NCBI GenBank assembly: GCA_046329535.1 | Contig: JAXLUN010000004.1 | Span: 434,001-498,000 of the forward strand | Direction of reading: 5' to 3' | DNA: 64,000 bases | From: Bog-950 sp046329535 | Lineage (GTDB): Bacteria; Bacteroidota; Bacteroidia; Chitinophagales; LD1 | Shown here: positions 40,264 to 49,567 of the stretch, one piece after another | Numbering within the stretch: position 1 is the stretch's first letter | Layout: the number at the start of each line of letters is the position of its first letter | Position numbers and translations under genes: made by a program | Notes under the pieces: generated by a model | Databases searched by the model: none | What the model was told of the DNA's origin: nothing | The model's input: only the letters and a program-made list of their open reading frames with translations

Positions 40264-43200
40264 ATGCTGAAAATTTATAAGTCTTCAGCCGGAAGCGGTA
40301 AAACATATACCTTAGTTAAAGAGTATTTGCGTCTGGCATTTGCACATCCCGTCAAGTATCGCAATATTCTGGCAATAACTTTTACCAATAAAGCAGCTGC
40401 CGAAATGAAAAGCCGGATACTGGAAGCATTAGATGGCATTTCAAATAATGAGAAAGATTATGTCTCCCTGGCTAATGAATTATGTGAGCTTACCGGCAAG
40501 AGTCATATCAAACTAAAGCACGAGGCAGGTTTAATTCTGAGAAGTATGCTGCATAATTATGCAGATATTTCTGTGAGTACAATTGATAGTTTTGTTCATC
40601 GCATTGTAAGGTCATTCGCCTATGACTTACATATTCCTACGAATTTTGATATTGAAATGGATAGCAAAAAACTGCTGCATGATGCTGTTCAGTTGCTTCT
40701 TGACAGATTGAGCGAAGGTGATGTGCAGGTTACACAGGCAGTACTTGAATTTGCTGAAACTAAAATTGAGGATGGTAAGAGCTGGAGCATTGATAAGGAA
40801 ATTCAAAAACTAGGGAATGAGTTATTTGTTGATGAGGCACTACCATATATAAAGAAATTAAGTTTTGTTGAACTGGATAAAATGAGGGAAGCTAAATCGG
40901 CATTGCATGCTCAAAAGCAAAGTTTTGAAAGGGAAATTTTTGATCAGGGAAAGAAAGCGTTTAGTCTGATTTTAGACAACGGTCTTACGGCAAAAGATTT
41001 TTATCAGGGCACTAAAGGTCTGTTTGGTTATTTCAATAGGTATGCCGAAGAGGTATTTCCCAAGGAGAGTAAAGGGAACACTTATGTTAAGGCATGTATG
41101 GTAGAGAATAACTGGGGAAAGAAAGATAGTGTGGATGAAAATTTGAAAGAGCGTTTAAGAGATTATTATAACCGAATTGTTGCACTACTAGATAATGAAG
41201 GCAAAGACTATTATCTGGCGGATTTGTTGCTTAAAAACTTTTATTCTTTCATCCTGTTGGCAGATTTGCAAAAGCTCATGGATGAAATTAAGCGGGAAAA
41301 CAATATCCTGCATATTGGGGATTTTCAGCACAAGGTTTATGAGATTGTAAAGGAGCAGGATGCACCGGTTATTTATGAACGTATTGGTGAAAAATATGAC
41401 AATATCCTGATAGATGAGTTTCAGGATACATCAGTAATGCAATGGCGAAATCTTTTGCCGCTTATAGAAAATTCTCAGTTCAAGAATGAGGATAGTTTGA
41501 TTGTTGGTGATGGCAAACAGGCAATCTATCGTTTCAGGGGGGGGGAAGTCGAGCAGTTTTCTGCGTTACCTAAGATTTATGGTAGTGAGAGTGATGAACT
41601 TGTTCGTCAGCGCGAAACAGCGATTAAAAACTATGGTACAAGTGTGGAGTTATTGGAACGTAATTATAGAAGTCGTAAGGAGATAATCGACTTTAATAAT
41701 GCTTTCTATCACACGATGTCAGAGTTGCCAGATTTGAAAAATAAAGCCATCTATCTGGATCATTTTCAGGAACCGGGAAAAGATAAGCAAGGCGGTTTTG
41801 TAAGTATTGAGTTTCTGCATAGCGATAATGATGCAGGTTTGATGTTGCAGGATGTACGTTGTAATCGGGTGGAGGAAATTATTTCGGACGTATTGCAAAG
41901 GGGCTATCAATGGAAAGATATTGCTGTATTAACGCGAAATAATTTAAATGCCAGTGCTATCGCTTCCTTTTTAGTGAAAAAGGGTGTCCGGGTTATTTCT
42001 CCAGAGAGTTTACTTATCAATCAATCACAAAAAGTACAGCTCTTGCTTTCAGTTTTTAATTATTTGAATCGTAAAGAGAATCATATAGCTCGTGCAGAAA
42101 TGTTGTATTACTCTCAAATGTTGAGGCATCAAGTCACTCATTTCGAACAGATAATGTTTAACTCAACATCCTCTCAATTTGAATCGGATTTCAGAGTAGC
42201 CACACAGATTGATTTTGATTCTTCCTCTCTTTTAACCGGCCGTTTGCCGGATTTAACGCAACAATTAATACATGTTTTTAAGCTGGATGATGAAGATCCA
42301 TTTTTGCAATTCTTTTTAGATGAGATTATACTTTATTCATTCCGATATGGAAACTCCATAGGCGACTTTCTGACTTGGTGGGATGGCGTTAAGCACAAAA
42401 AGAGCATTATATATCCTGAGAATATGGATGCTGTTCGCATCATGACAATACATAAATCAAAGGGCTTGCAGTTTCCGGTTGTTATTCTGGCTGATGCAAC
42501 AGAAAAGAAAAAGATGACCAAGAACTTTTTCTGGATTCCATTAAGCAAACCTTACCTTCCACAACTACACATTGGGTTACTTCCACGCACGGAATTGATC
42601 ATGGAAACAGAGTTTGCTTCTGTTTACCAAAGGGAGGATGAACAGTCTTTTCTAGATCTTTTAAACCTGTTGTATGTAGGAACTACACGTGCCGAGGATG
42701 CACTTTACATACTTTCAGAGGAGCTTCTCAAAGAGCCCGATGAAAACAACTCAGTAACGGCTTTGCTTATCTATTTCTTAAAGATTCAGCAACAATGGGA
42801 AGGGTTTCAACAATATGTTTTTGGTGAGTTTGATTATAGAAGTGACGCTTCTAAGAGGGAAAAGAAAAAGTCGGAATTATATCAACGAACACTTACCAGT
42901 TCAGCTAACTTATTGGCCTCGGCAATAAAAGTGAAGACCAGAACCAATTTACTATGGAGCGAAAATGTTAATCAAAAGATTGATGAAGGAAATTTGCTTC
43001 ATGAGGCTTTGAAGCAGATACGTTATGAAGGTGATGAACAGGTTGTAGTAAGTAAGATGAAAGCAGAAGGTTTATTGCAAGACACTGCACTTGAAGTAAT
43101 GCTAGCTAAGCTGAAAGAAGTAGTTTACCATCCCGCAATGAACAACTATTTTAAGAAGGAGATGAGAGTGATCACTGAAAGACCACTTTTAAAGAAAGGA

Positions 43201-43398
43201 GATAAAGTGAAAATACCGGATCGAGTTGTGTTACAAAACGGATCAGCTGTGGTTATTGATTATAAAACAGGGAAGGAGCTCCAAAGTCATCAAATTCAGT
43301 TGAAAGAATATGCTGCATGTTTAGAAGAAGCTGGTATACCGGTTAAAGAGAAGATTCTTTTTTACACAACAGATATAAAGAAGGAGGTTGTGATATGA
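40264..43398 (+). CDS. addA: AddA-type UvrD-family helicase/nuclease
   Basis: 1044 residues. SF1 helicase motifs: Walker A SSAGSGKT (Ser7-Thr14), ITFTNKAAAEMKSRI, Walker B with ILIDEFQDTS near 382, GDGKQAIYRFRGGE (motif with a nine-G run at 41537-41545), LLERNYRS, TIHKSKGLQFPVVI and NLLYVGTTRAEDAL. The C-terminal PD-(D/E)xK nuclease has Asp999 and Lys1001 in VVIDYKTGK. With AddB it processes double-strand breaks for recombination. It overlaps addB by four bases (ATGA). The catalytic residues look intact. Confidence 0.92.
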   Translation: MLKIYKSSAGSGKTYTLVKEYLRLAFAHPVKYRNILAITFTNKAAAEMKSRILEALDGISNNEKDYVSLANELCELTGKSHIKLKHEAGLILRSMLHNYADISVSTIDSFVHRIVRSFAYDLHIPTNFDIEMDSKKLLHDAVQLLLDRLSEGDVQVTQAVLEFAETKIEDGKSWSIDKEIQKLGNELFVDEALPYIKKLSFVELDKMREAKSALHAQKQSFEREIFDQGKKAFSLILDNGLTAKDFYQGTKGLFGYFNRYAEEVFPKESKGNTYVKACMVENNWGKKDSVDENLKERLRDYYNRIVALLDNEGKDYYLADLLLKNFYSFILLADLQKLMDEIKRENNILHIGDFQHKVYEIVKEQDAPVIYERIGEKYDNILIDEFQDTSVMQWRNLLPLIENSQFKNEDSLIVGDGKQAIYRFRGGEVEQFSALPKIYGSESDELVRQRETAIKNYGTSVELLERNYRSRKEIIDFNNAFYHTMSELPDLKNKAIYLDHFQEPGKDKQGGFVSIEFLHSDNDAGLMLQDVRCNRVEEIISDVLQRGYQWKDIAVLTRNNLNASAIASFLVKKGVRVISPESLLINQSQKVQLLLSVFNYLNRKENHIARAEMLYYSQMLRHQVTHFEQIMFNSTSSQFESDFRVATQIDFDSSSLLTGRLPDLTQQLIHVFKLDDEDPFLQFFLDEIILYSFRYGNSIGDFLTWWDGVKHKKSIIYPENMDAVRIMTIHKSKGLQFPVVILADATEKKKMTKNFFWIPLSKPYLPQLHIGLLPRTELIMETEFASVYQREDEQSFLDLLNLLYVGTTRAEDALYILSEELLKEPDENNSVTALLIYFLKIQQQWEGFQQYVFGEFDYRSDASKREKKKSELYQRTLTSSANLLASAIKVKTRTNLLWSENVNQKIDEGNLLHEALKQIRYEGDEQVVVSKMKAEGLLQDTALEVMLAKLKEVVYHPAMNNYFKKEMRVITERPLLKKGDKVKIPDRVVLQNGSAVVIDYKTGKELQSHQIQLKEYAACLEEAGIPVKEKILFYTTDIKKEVVI
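41537..41545 (+). repeat. Nine-G homopolymer inside addA
   Basis: Nine consecutive G encode Arg425-Gly426-Gly427 and the first base of Glu428 (AGG GGG GGG GAA), within the helicase motif YRFRGGE. It was the longest G or C run noticed in the window. A one-base slip would truncate AddA and uncouple AddB. Confidence 0.9.
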
Positions 43399-46208
43399 AG
43401 AAGTTTCTTGAAATGGCGGCTAGTCAGATATTGAACACACATGGTAATAACCTGAGCGAAGTAACGGTATTGATGCCCAATCAACGGTCTTGCACATACT
43501 TTAATAATGAACTCCAAAACTTAGCTACCCACACAATTTTTGCTCCCGAAATAGAAACCCTGCAAAATTGGCTGTTAGCTAAAAGTAATCTTAGTGTGGT
43601 TGATAATTTAGAGTTGGTAGCTGAGTTGTATAGATGCCATCAGGATATAGGAGGGGAGTTGAGTCTAGATGATTTTATTGGAACTGCGAATATATTATTA
43701 GCAGATTTTGATGAGCTGGATATGCAGATGGTTGACCCAAAATCTTTCTTCAAAAATCTGGAGTTATTACAGAGTATGAAAACATATGAGCCCGGTGAGC
43801 AACCGGGTGAAAACGCCCTATTATATCGTAAATTCTGGAGTGATTTTGGTAAGCTTTATAATCTGCTTCGCAAACGATTGTTTGCTTTGAATAAAGGTTA
43901 CAGGGGAATGATTCTCCGTGATGTAGCTGAACGACTGAGTAACCTCGAATTAGATAATAAGCTGGTTTATTTGATCGGCTTCAGCGGTTTAAATAAGTTG
44001 GATGAGGTTGTGATATCTCACCTAAAACAGAATGCGGTTACATGTCTGATATGGAATGCAGATACTTATTATGTAAAAGATGAAATGAATGAGGCAGGTC
44101 TGTTTTTTCGAAAATATAAATCTCAGTTTAATATAGATGATAGTTGTTTTATTAATGAGATTTCGACTGCACAGAAAAGAATAAAGGCGATAGGTGCGGC
44201 CAAAAATGTTGGCCAGGTAAAGGTGGTAGCTGATATTCTACAAAACAAACTTCAGTTAGATGAAGAAGATTTAAGAAACACGGTTGTAGTTATTCCGGAT
44301 GAAAAATTATTAAGTCCGCTGATTGCTAACCTGCCGTCAAATGTCACTGCATTAAATGTTACCATGGGTTTAACCATTGCAGGAAGTAACCCGGCAACCT
44401 TCTTTGAAGTTTTGTTTCGGTTGTATCTTAATTCAGAGAAGTATAAATCTAAAAACAGAGGACAGCGATTCTACTATAAGGATATTTTTGAACTATTACA
44501 ACATAGCTATTGCAGGCTTTTGTTTGGTAGTTTGAATCCGGAGCAATTCATAGAAACTATGAAATTGCAAAACAGAATTTTGATACGATACGAAGAGTTG
44601 ACGAAAGCTTTCACAGGTAAGTTAGACCCGGTTTTGTTCGAGGGAGAGAGTGCAGAACTTTATGCTGAATATTTGTTACAGGTAGTATCCATGCTTTTAG
44701 ACAAGCTGGTGCAGTTAGCTCGCGATGGAAACACGGCTCTGGCAACTGATACTGAGATTGTATTTAGATTACGTAGTATTGTTTCAAACAGCAGCTCTGT
44801 TTTTAAAGCAGGTGAAAGTGTTTCTATCAAAACCTTCATTGCACTACTTAGAGAAAACTTCAGAAATGAAAGAGTGGCTTTGGAGGGCGATCCAGTGCAG
44901 GGGCTGCAGATTATGGGATTGCAGGAAACCAGATCGCTGGATTTTAAAAATGTAATTATCCTCTCTGCTAACGAAGGTATCTTGCCTTCCGGAAAGAATA
45001 CTCGAAGTTACATTCCTTATGAATTGCGGAAGGAGTTTCTTTCAACCTATAAAGAAAAGGATGCTATTACGGCTTATCTTTTTTATCGACTTTTTCAGCA
45101 GGCAGAGAATGTATTTATCCTGTATAATACGGAGCCGGATGAACTAGGAGGAGGGGAGAAGAGTCGCTTTATTCTTCAGTTACAGCAGGAACTAGTTCAG
45201 GTTAATAGACTGGCAGAAGTAACAGACATGATTTTTGCGATAGACCCTCCGGCCGCTGTTAGAGAAACTGAAATTGTAATAGAGAAGTGTAGTACTGTTA
45301 TGCAGAAAATTGAAACCATTCTCACCGGCTCGGGGTTATCACCTTCAGCATTGAACACGTATATCAATTGCCCATTGCAATATTATTTCCGATACATAGC
45401 TGGATTAAAAGAAGAAGACGAGATAGAAGAGAGCATGGATGCAGCAACTATTGGTTCAGCAGTGCACTATGCATTAGAAATAGTTTTTGAACAGAAGTTG
45501 AATGCAGTTGTTGATCAGGCCTTTTTAGAGTCAAAGACTAGAGATAAAAATCTCATTGAAGGGTTGATTCGGGAACATTTGGCTAAGAGATTTGATCAGG
45601 AGAGTTTAAGCTCAGGGAAAAACCTGTTGTTGTTTAAAGTTTGTATCAAACTCACAGAAGAATTTTTAAAACACCAGCTATACAATTTACAGCAGTTGAA
45701 TGATTCAGGCGAAGATATGCGTATCGAGATGCTGGAAGGGAAAATTGAACACACTATTTTAATGAACAATAAGGTTATCAAGATTGCCGGAAGGGTGGAT
45801 AGGATTGAATCAGTTGGAGGTATTATTCAGATTGCAGATTACAAGACATCCAGGAAATCGATTATTCCTATTTTGACGGAAGAGACCTGGGATACTTTAA
45901 CAACTGATCCGAAATATGCAAAATCGGTTCAACTATTAGTTTACGCCTGGTTGTATAATCGCATGAGAGGAGTATATGTGCCTGTTCGTTCAGGTATCTA
46001 CTGGCTGCGCGAAAAAGATAAAAATCTGGATACTGTACGTTTAACTAAAACAGAAGATGTACTGGATGCTGATTCTATTCAAAAATTCGAAGAGAAACTA
46101 AGGAATGTTTTGTCCGATATGCTGAATCCAGAAATTTCATTTACTAAAACTATTGATAAAGAGCGTTGCGAATTTTGCGATTTTAAAAATATTTGTGAAC
46201 GCAATTGA
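43395..46208 (+). CDS. addB: AddB-like PD-(D/E)xK nuclease subunit
   Basis: 937 residues. The inactivated helicase-like N-terminus starts directly at VTVLMPNQRSCTYF with no Walker A. UvrD-like remnants include LQIMGLQETRSLDFKNVIIL and NTRSYIPYELR. The C-terminal nuclease domain has ALNTYINCPLQYYFRY, IADYKTSRKS (Asp-x-Lys) and a 4Fe-4S staple of Cys659, Cys925, Cys928 and Cys934 (CEFCDFKNIC). This is the standard AddB layout. Its start overlaps addA (ATGA). Its stop is immediately adjacent to the stop of the convergent gene at 46209. Confidence 0.88.
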   Translation: MKKFLEMAASQILNTHGNNLSEVTVLMPNQRSCTYFNNELQNLATHTIFAPEIETLQNWLLAKSNLSVVDNLELVAELYRCHQDIGGELSLDDFIGTANILLADFDELDMQMVDPKSFFKNLELLQSMKTYEPGEQPGENALLYRKFWSDFGKLYNLLRKRLFALNKGYRGMILRDVAERLSNLELDNKLVYLIGFSGLNKLDEVVISHLKQNAVTCLIWNADTYYVKDEMNEAGLFFRKYKSQFNIDDSCFINEISTAQKRIKAIGAAKNVGQVKVVADILQNKLQLDEEDLRNTVVVIPDEKLLSPLIANLPSNVTALNVTMGLTIAGSNPATFFEVLFRLYLNSEKYKSKNRGQRFYYKDIFELLQHSYCRLLFGSLNPEQFIETMKLQNRILIRYEELTKAFTGKLDPVLFEGESAELYAEYLLQVVSMLLDKLVQLARDGNTALATDTEIVFRLRSIVSNSSSVFKAGESVSIKTFIALLRENFRNERVALEGDPVQGLQIMGLQETRSLDFKNVIILSANEGILPSGKNTRSYIPYELRKEFLSTYKEKDAITAYLFYRLFQQAENVFILYNTEPDELGGGEKSRFILQLQQELVQVNRLAEVTDMIFAIDPPAAVRETEIVIEKCSTVMQKIETILTGSGLSPSALNTYINCPLQYYFRYIAGLKEEDEIEESMDAATIGSAVHYALEIVFEQKLNAVVDQAFLESKTRDKNLIEGLIREHLAKRFDQESLSSGKNLLLFKVCIKLTEEFLKHQLYNLQQLNDSGEDMRIEMLEGKIEHTILMNNKVIKIAGRVDRIESVGGIIQIADYKTSRKSIIPILTEETWDTLTTDPKYAKSVQLLVYAWLYNRMRGVYVPVRSGIYWLREKDKNLDTVRLTKTEDVLDADSIQKFEEKLRNVLSDMLNPEISFTKTIDKERCEFCDFKNICERN

Positions 46209-46955
46209 TTATTGAATGCGTAGTGTTTTCAAAATCTTTTTGGTAAAATCAGCATAATCCTGTTGGTCTTCAGGGTAGACAAATGTTCTGAGTTCCATTA
46301 AATCTTCGGGTAAAGCGGTTTCGTAGTTATATCGCAGATATGTTATCTGAACAAAATGAGTTTTTGTACCATCAGTGGATGGAACCAACAACAGAATTAC
46401 AAAATTTGATTGCTTAGAATCAATATCATTCAGGTAATAAATCTCCCCTGTTTTTCCTTCATCGCTTCTAAATGCTTCAGGTCCTGTAACCATAGAATTT
46501 GCTTTTTCATTCAATTCAGCAGCAGTCATACTAATTCCTGCCTCTTTATAGTATGTACTGATATGATTTTTTACCTGAGTTACTACTGATTGTTTTTTAT
46601 CTGCAGCCGTTTTTTTGACAGTACCTGAGTTAATGATGATACCTTGTGCAAGTTTTTTATGGGGCAACGGCATAGTTGCCAACAAAGGTTCTGCATCTGT
46701 TTTCAATAGTTTATAATCAATAATAGTTTGTAGTCCCTTCTCTTTCCACAAAAGAGGTATTACAATGGATACATTGTCATTTGTCAGCCGGTTGGCGTTT
46801 GTATCGGCAGCTGTTTCAGGTTGGGCCAGTAGCATCTCGGGCAGTTCGTTTATTACCTCCTTCACCGTTTTTTTCTCTTTACCAGACTCACTTTTCTGTG
46901 ATATGCCAATTTGCCAAATGAATGTAATCGCACTGATCAGAATTATCTTTTTCAT
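46209..46955 (-). CDS. Secreted protein of unknown function
   Basis: 248 residues with a signal peptide (MKKIILISAITFIWQIGISQ). The mature protein has alternating polar helices and strands and no recognised domain. Charged stretch KKTAADKKQSVV and a C-terminal acidic, aromatic segment (FVYPEDQQDYADFTKKIL). It is the last gene of a minus-strand operon (YqgE, DUF4105, esterase, this gene), nine bases after the esterase. Probably periplasmic. Confidence 0.65.
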   Translation of the reverse strand: MKKIILISAITFIWQIGISQKSESGKEKKTVKEVINELPEMLLAQPETAADTNANRLTNDNVSIVIPLLWKEKGLQTIIDYKLLKTDAEPLLATMPLPHKKLAQGIIINSGTVKKTAADKKQSVVTQVKNHISTYYKEAGISMTAAELNEKANSMVTGPEAFRSDEGKTGEIYYLNDIDSKQSNFVILLLVPSTDGTKTHFVQITYLRYNYETALPEDLMELRTFVYPEDQQDYADFTKKILKTLRIQ

Positions 46956-46964
46956 TGGAGGTGT

Positions 46965-47603
46965 TTATTTTTCGAAAAGCGGTTTAAGAACGTTTGTGTC
47001 AATTATATGTTTGCCATCAAATTCAATTTCAGTGAATTTAAGTTCCTGATAATTTTCTTTCATAGCAGTTACCAATGGAGGTGTGAAGTATTCATCACGG
47101 TGACCACAAATAAATATATTATCTGTATGTCTCAAACCTGATTCGGCAGATAAAGGGACCAACTCCGGAGCTACTTCCCCGGCATAAACAACCAACCTGT
47201 CAATGCGATTTCTTCCGGTATTTGCCCAGCGGGTAACTGTAGATGCTCCTTGAGAAAACCCAAGCGCAGTGACTTTGATTTGCGGATATTTATGGAGTTC
47301 AAACTGCTCGTATAACTTATCCAGATAATTGATGTAGTCTTTTATCTCATTCAGTCTATCCTCTTTTGTCATCCAGCTTGCACCCACTGTACCGGCAGTA
47401 CTTTTTAAATAAAACCTGTTTAATGCCTCGGGGGCAATCAGAAAAACAGTTTCGTTGACCAATGGTTTAAATGACTCCGCAAAGCTTTTAATATTCATAC
47501 CCCAGCCATGCAATACTATCCAAACCTGTTTTGTTTGTTCAGTAAGTGCACCACAGGTATAATATCGGGCTGTTTTGGTAATCTCTAAATGGTACTCTGT
47601 CAT
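46965..47603 (-). CDS. Alpha/beta hydrolase, carboxylesterase/phospholipase type
   Basis: 212 residues, alpha/beta-hydrolase fold. Oxyanion HGWGMN near 32-37, nucleophile Ser117 in GFSQGAS, an Asp in GHRDEYFTP and a His in FDGKHIID complete the triad. GFSQG is typical of the YpfH/carboxylesterase-2 group that hydrolyses short acyl or acyl-carrier esters. No signal peptide, so it is cytoplasmic. Its start overlaps the DUF4105 stop by four bases. Confidence 0.87.
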   Translation of the reverse strand: MTEYHLEITKTARYYTCGALTEQTKQVWIVLHGWGMNIKSFAESFKPLVNETVFLIAPEALNRFYLKSTAGTVGASWMTKEDRLNEIKDYINYLDKLYEQFELHKYPQIKVTALGFSQGASTVTRWANTGRNRIDRLVVYAGEVAPELVPLSAESGLRHTDNIFICGHRDEYFTPPLVTAMKENYQELKFTEIEFDGKHIIDTNVLKPLFEK

Positions 47604-48778
47604 AACTTGTTTTTGAAATGCAGATCAATAGCAATAGATGCAGAACGGGCGGCCAGAAGAAATACTAAAGGCATGGCGGCAATGCTAAGTGGCTGAGGTA
47701 ACCAATGCCAGCTTAACAATACAATCATCATCAAAATGTATGTAGCGGCAAAGTAGAATTTTAACCAAAACGGTTTGTTTTTTTTAAGGAGAAAAAAAGA
47801 TACTACCAGATGGGAGGGAATCAGCCACAGCAGATTCATGTTTTTAGGAACAGAGTAGTGGGATGAGAATATCCAGAGGCACATAAACAGACTTCCTAAG
47901 AGGCCTGTGAGCAGATAGATGATAAAGTCAAACTGATAGAAATGTATTTTTTTCTTGCGCTCAACAAACCAGATAATAAAGCCTGTTATTACCAGTAACA
48001 AACTTAGATGCAATGGCCGGAACGGAGAAGTAATTACCGGTGGTGGAAAGGAAAGCAATGTTTGTTTCTTAACAACAAAGGGTTGCCCGTCAATAGTCGC
48101 ACATTCAAAATATTTTTCGAGATAAAATGGTAAGAAAGTTTGATTGCGGGGAGTAGCGAAAACATCGCAGGGTAAACCAAGAATTAAATCGAACCCATAG
48201 TCAATCCATGGACGATTATAAACATAGGCATGCAGCATGTTCCGCATAGTATAATTCTCCCTAAAACCGGCATGCTCGGTGTGATATTGCAAACGGTTGT
48301 CCAGTGTTTTTTCAAACACATCTCTTGGGCGGGTTGCACAATTGTCCCAAAAAAAATCGTAATAGTATTCCCTGTTTTCAGGCAGTGCATTGTTATATAA
48401 ATAGGCGAATATTCTTTGTTTGTCTTCTGTGGTCAGGTTTAACTCAATCTCGGTTACACTTCGCTTTTCGTAGGTGTATTCATCCATAAAGTCTGAAAAA
48501 CGGTCAGTAGAAACCATGTAGAGCATTTTACCCTTGATAAAATTGGTATAAAAGCCAGGTTGGTTAAAATCGAAAGTGCCATAATTGAATACTACATCAA
48601 ATTCATTCTTATAGTCAGTTATTCGAATACCATTGTGGCCAAAGGCTGAATATAATTCTTCACCAGGTGAGCATGTAAGTAGCGATATACGTGCAGAATC
48701 AGAAAGTGTTCTTGCAAATGCCTCTCTGCATGACAAAATGATGAATAGCGCAATCAGGGTACTGCTTACTCTTTTCAT
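47600..48778 (-). CDS. DUF4105 membrane protein
   Basis: 392 residues. The signal sequence is followed by the DUF4105 domain at about 25-235: LLTCSPGEELYSAFGHNGIRI, FNYGTFDFNQPGFYTNFIKGKMLYMVS, YYYDFFWDNCATRPRDVFE. Four or five membrane helices fill the C-terminal third (LLLVITGFIIWFV and following). The conserved Cys and His of the GHNGIR and FWDNCATR motifs suggest a papain-like (NlpC-related) fold, so a peptidase or acyl-transfer role is possible. Second gene of the YqgE operon, in translational overlap with the esterase gene. Confidence 0.85.
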   Translation of the reverse strand: MKRVSSTLIALFIILSCREAFARTLSDSARISLLTCSPGEELYSAFGHNGIRITDYKNEFDVVFNYGTFDFNQPGFYTNFIKGKMLYMVSTDRFSDFMDEYTYEKRSVTEIELNLTTEDKQRIFAYLYNNALPENREYYYDFFWDNCATRPRDVFEKTLDNRLQYHTEHAGFRENYTMRNMLHAYVYNRPWIDYGFDLILGLPCDVFATPRNQTFLPFYLEKYFECATIDGQPFVVKKQTLLSFPPPVITSPFRPLHLSLLLVITGFIIWFVERKKKIHFYQFDFIIYLLTGLLGSLFMCLWIFSSHYSVPKNMNLLWLIPSHLVVSFFLLKKNKPFWLKFYFAATYILMMIVLLSWHWLPQPLSIAAMPLVFLLAARSASIAIDLHFKNKL

Positions 48779-48791
48779 AATGGGAATGGTA

Positions 48792-49388
48792 TTAGTTCAA
48801 TATAGGGTTTTCAGGATAGTTGGCCATGGTGCTATATAAACCACCCATCTCTTTCATTACATCGCGCCATAGCAAATTGTAGTCGGAGTGAAAAATATGT
48901 TTTGATTTTGCAGGAGCGATAATCCATGAATTCTCTTTCATTTCATCTTCCAATTGATCGGGAGACCATCCGGAGTAACCTAGATAGAAGCGGATTTCAT
49001 GGGGCTGTATTTCACCTGCATTCATCAGGTGTTTTATCTGCTCAAAATTTCCACCCCAGAATAAGCCTGGGCTTAACTCTAAACTATTCTCGATGGTGTG
49101 ATCTAAACTATGCAGAAATTGTAACGTATCTGTGCCTACAGGCCCACCCAAAAATACCTTGCCGTTGAACGGAGGGAATCCACTAACTACTTCATTCAAT
49201 TTGAGGTTGATGGGCCTGTTTATGATTAATCCAATAGTTCCGTTCTGCTCAGTATGTTCACAAACTAACACTACAGTACGTTTGAAGTTCTCATCGGGCA
49301 TAAAGGGTTCTGAGAGCAAAAGTTGGCCAGGTTTTATTTCTTTACCTTTTTCAAACTCGTAGCTCCATATTTCTTCTTTCTCACTCAT
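48792..49388 (-). CDS. YqgE/AlgH-family protein
   Basis: 198 residues from the ATG at 49388. The family signature LLSEPFMPDENFKRTVVLVCEHTEQNGTIG... with INRP and FLGGPV is clear; the later segments YLGYSGWSPDQLEDEM and W are also conserved. The family is widespread, soluble and of unproven function; AlgH was named for an effect on alginate genes. First gene of a four-gene minus-strand operon. A longer in-frame start at 49421 adds eleven residues unlike the family. Confidence 0.92.
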   Translation of the reverse strand: MSEKEEIWSYEFEKGKEIKPGQLLLSEPFMPDENFKRTVVLVCEHTEQNGTIGLIINRPINLKLNEVVSGFPPFNGKVFLGGPVGTDTLQFLHSLDHTIENSLELSPGLFWGGNFEQIKHLMNAGEIQPHEIRFYLGYSGWSPDQLEDEMKENSWIIAPAKSKHIFHSDYNLLWRDVMKEMGGLYSTMANYPENPILN

Positions 49389-49567
49389 AATGTAAATGCT
49401 ATGTGAAACGATATTAAGCAAATTAGCTACACCTGTAAATCAGGAGGATAAATATTTATAAACCAGTGTTGGATTATTAATCGAATCTGAATTACGGCAA
49501 TTAGTCTATTTTCGCCACCTTGGTTTCAAATATATTTGTTACGAATTTAAGTCATCAAACTACCCAT

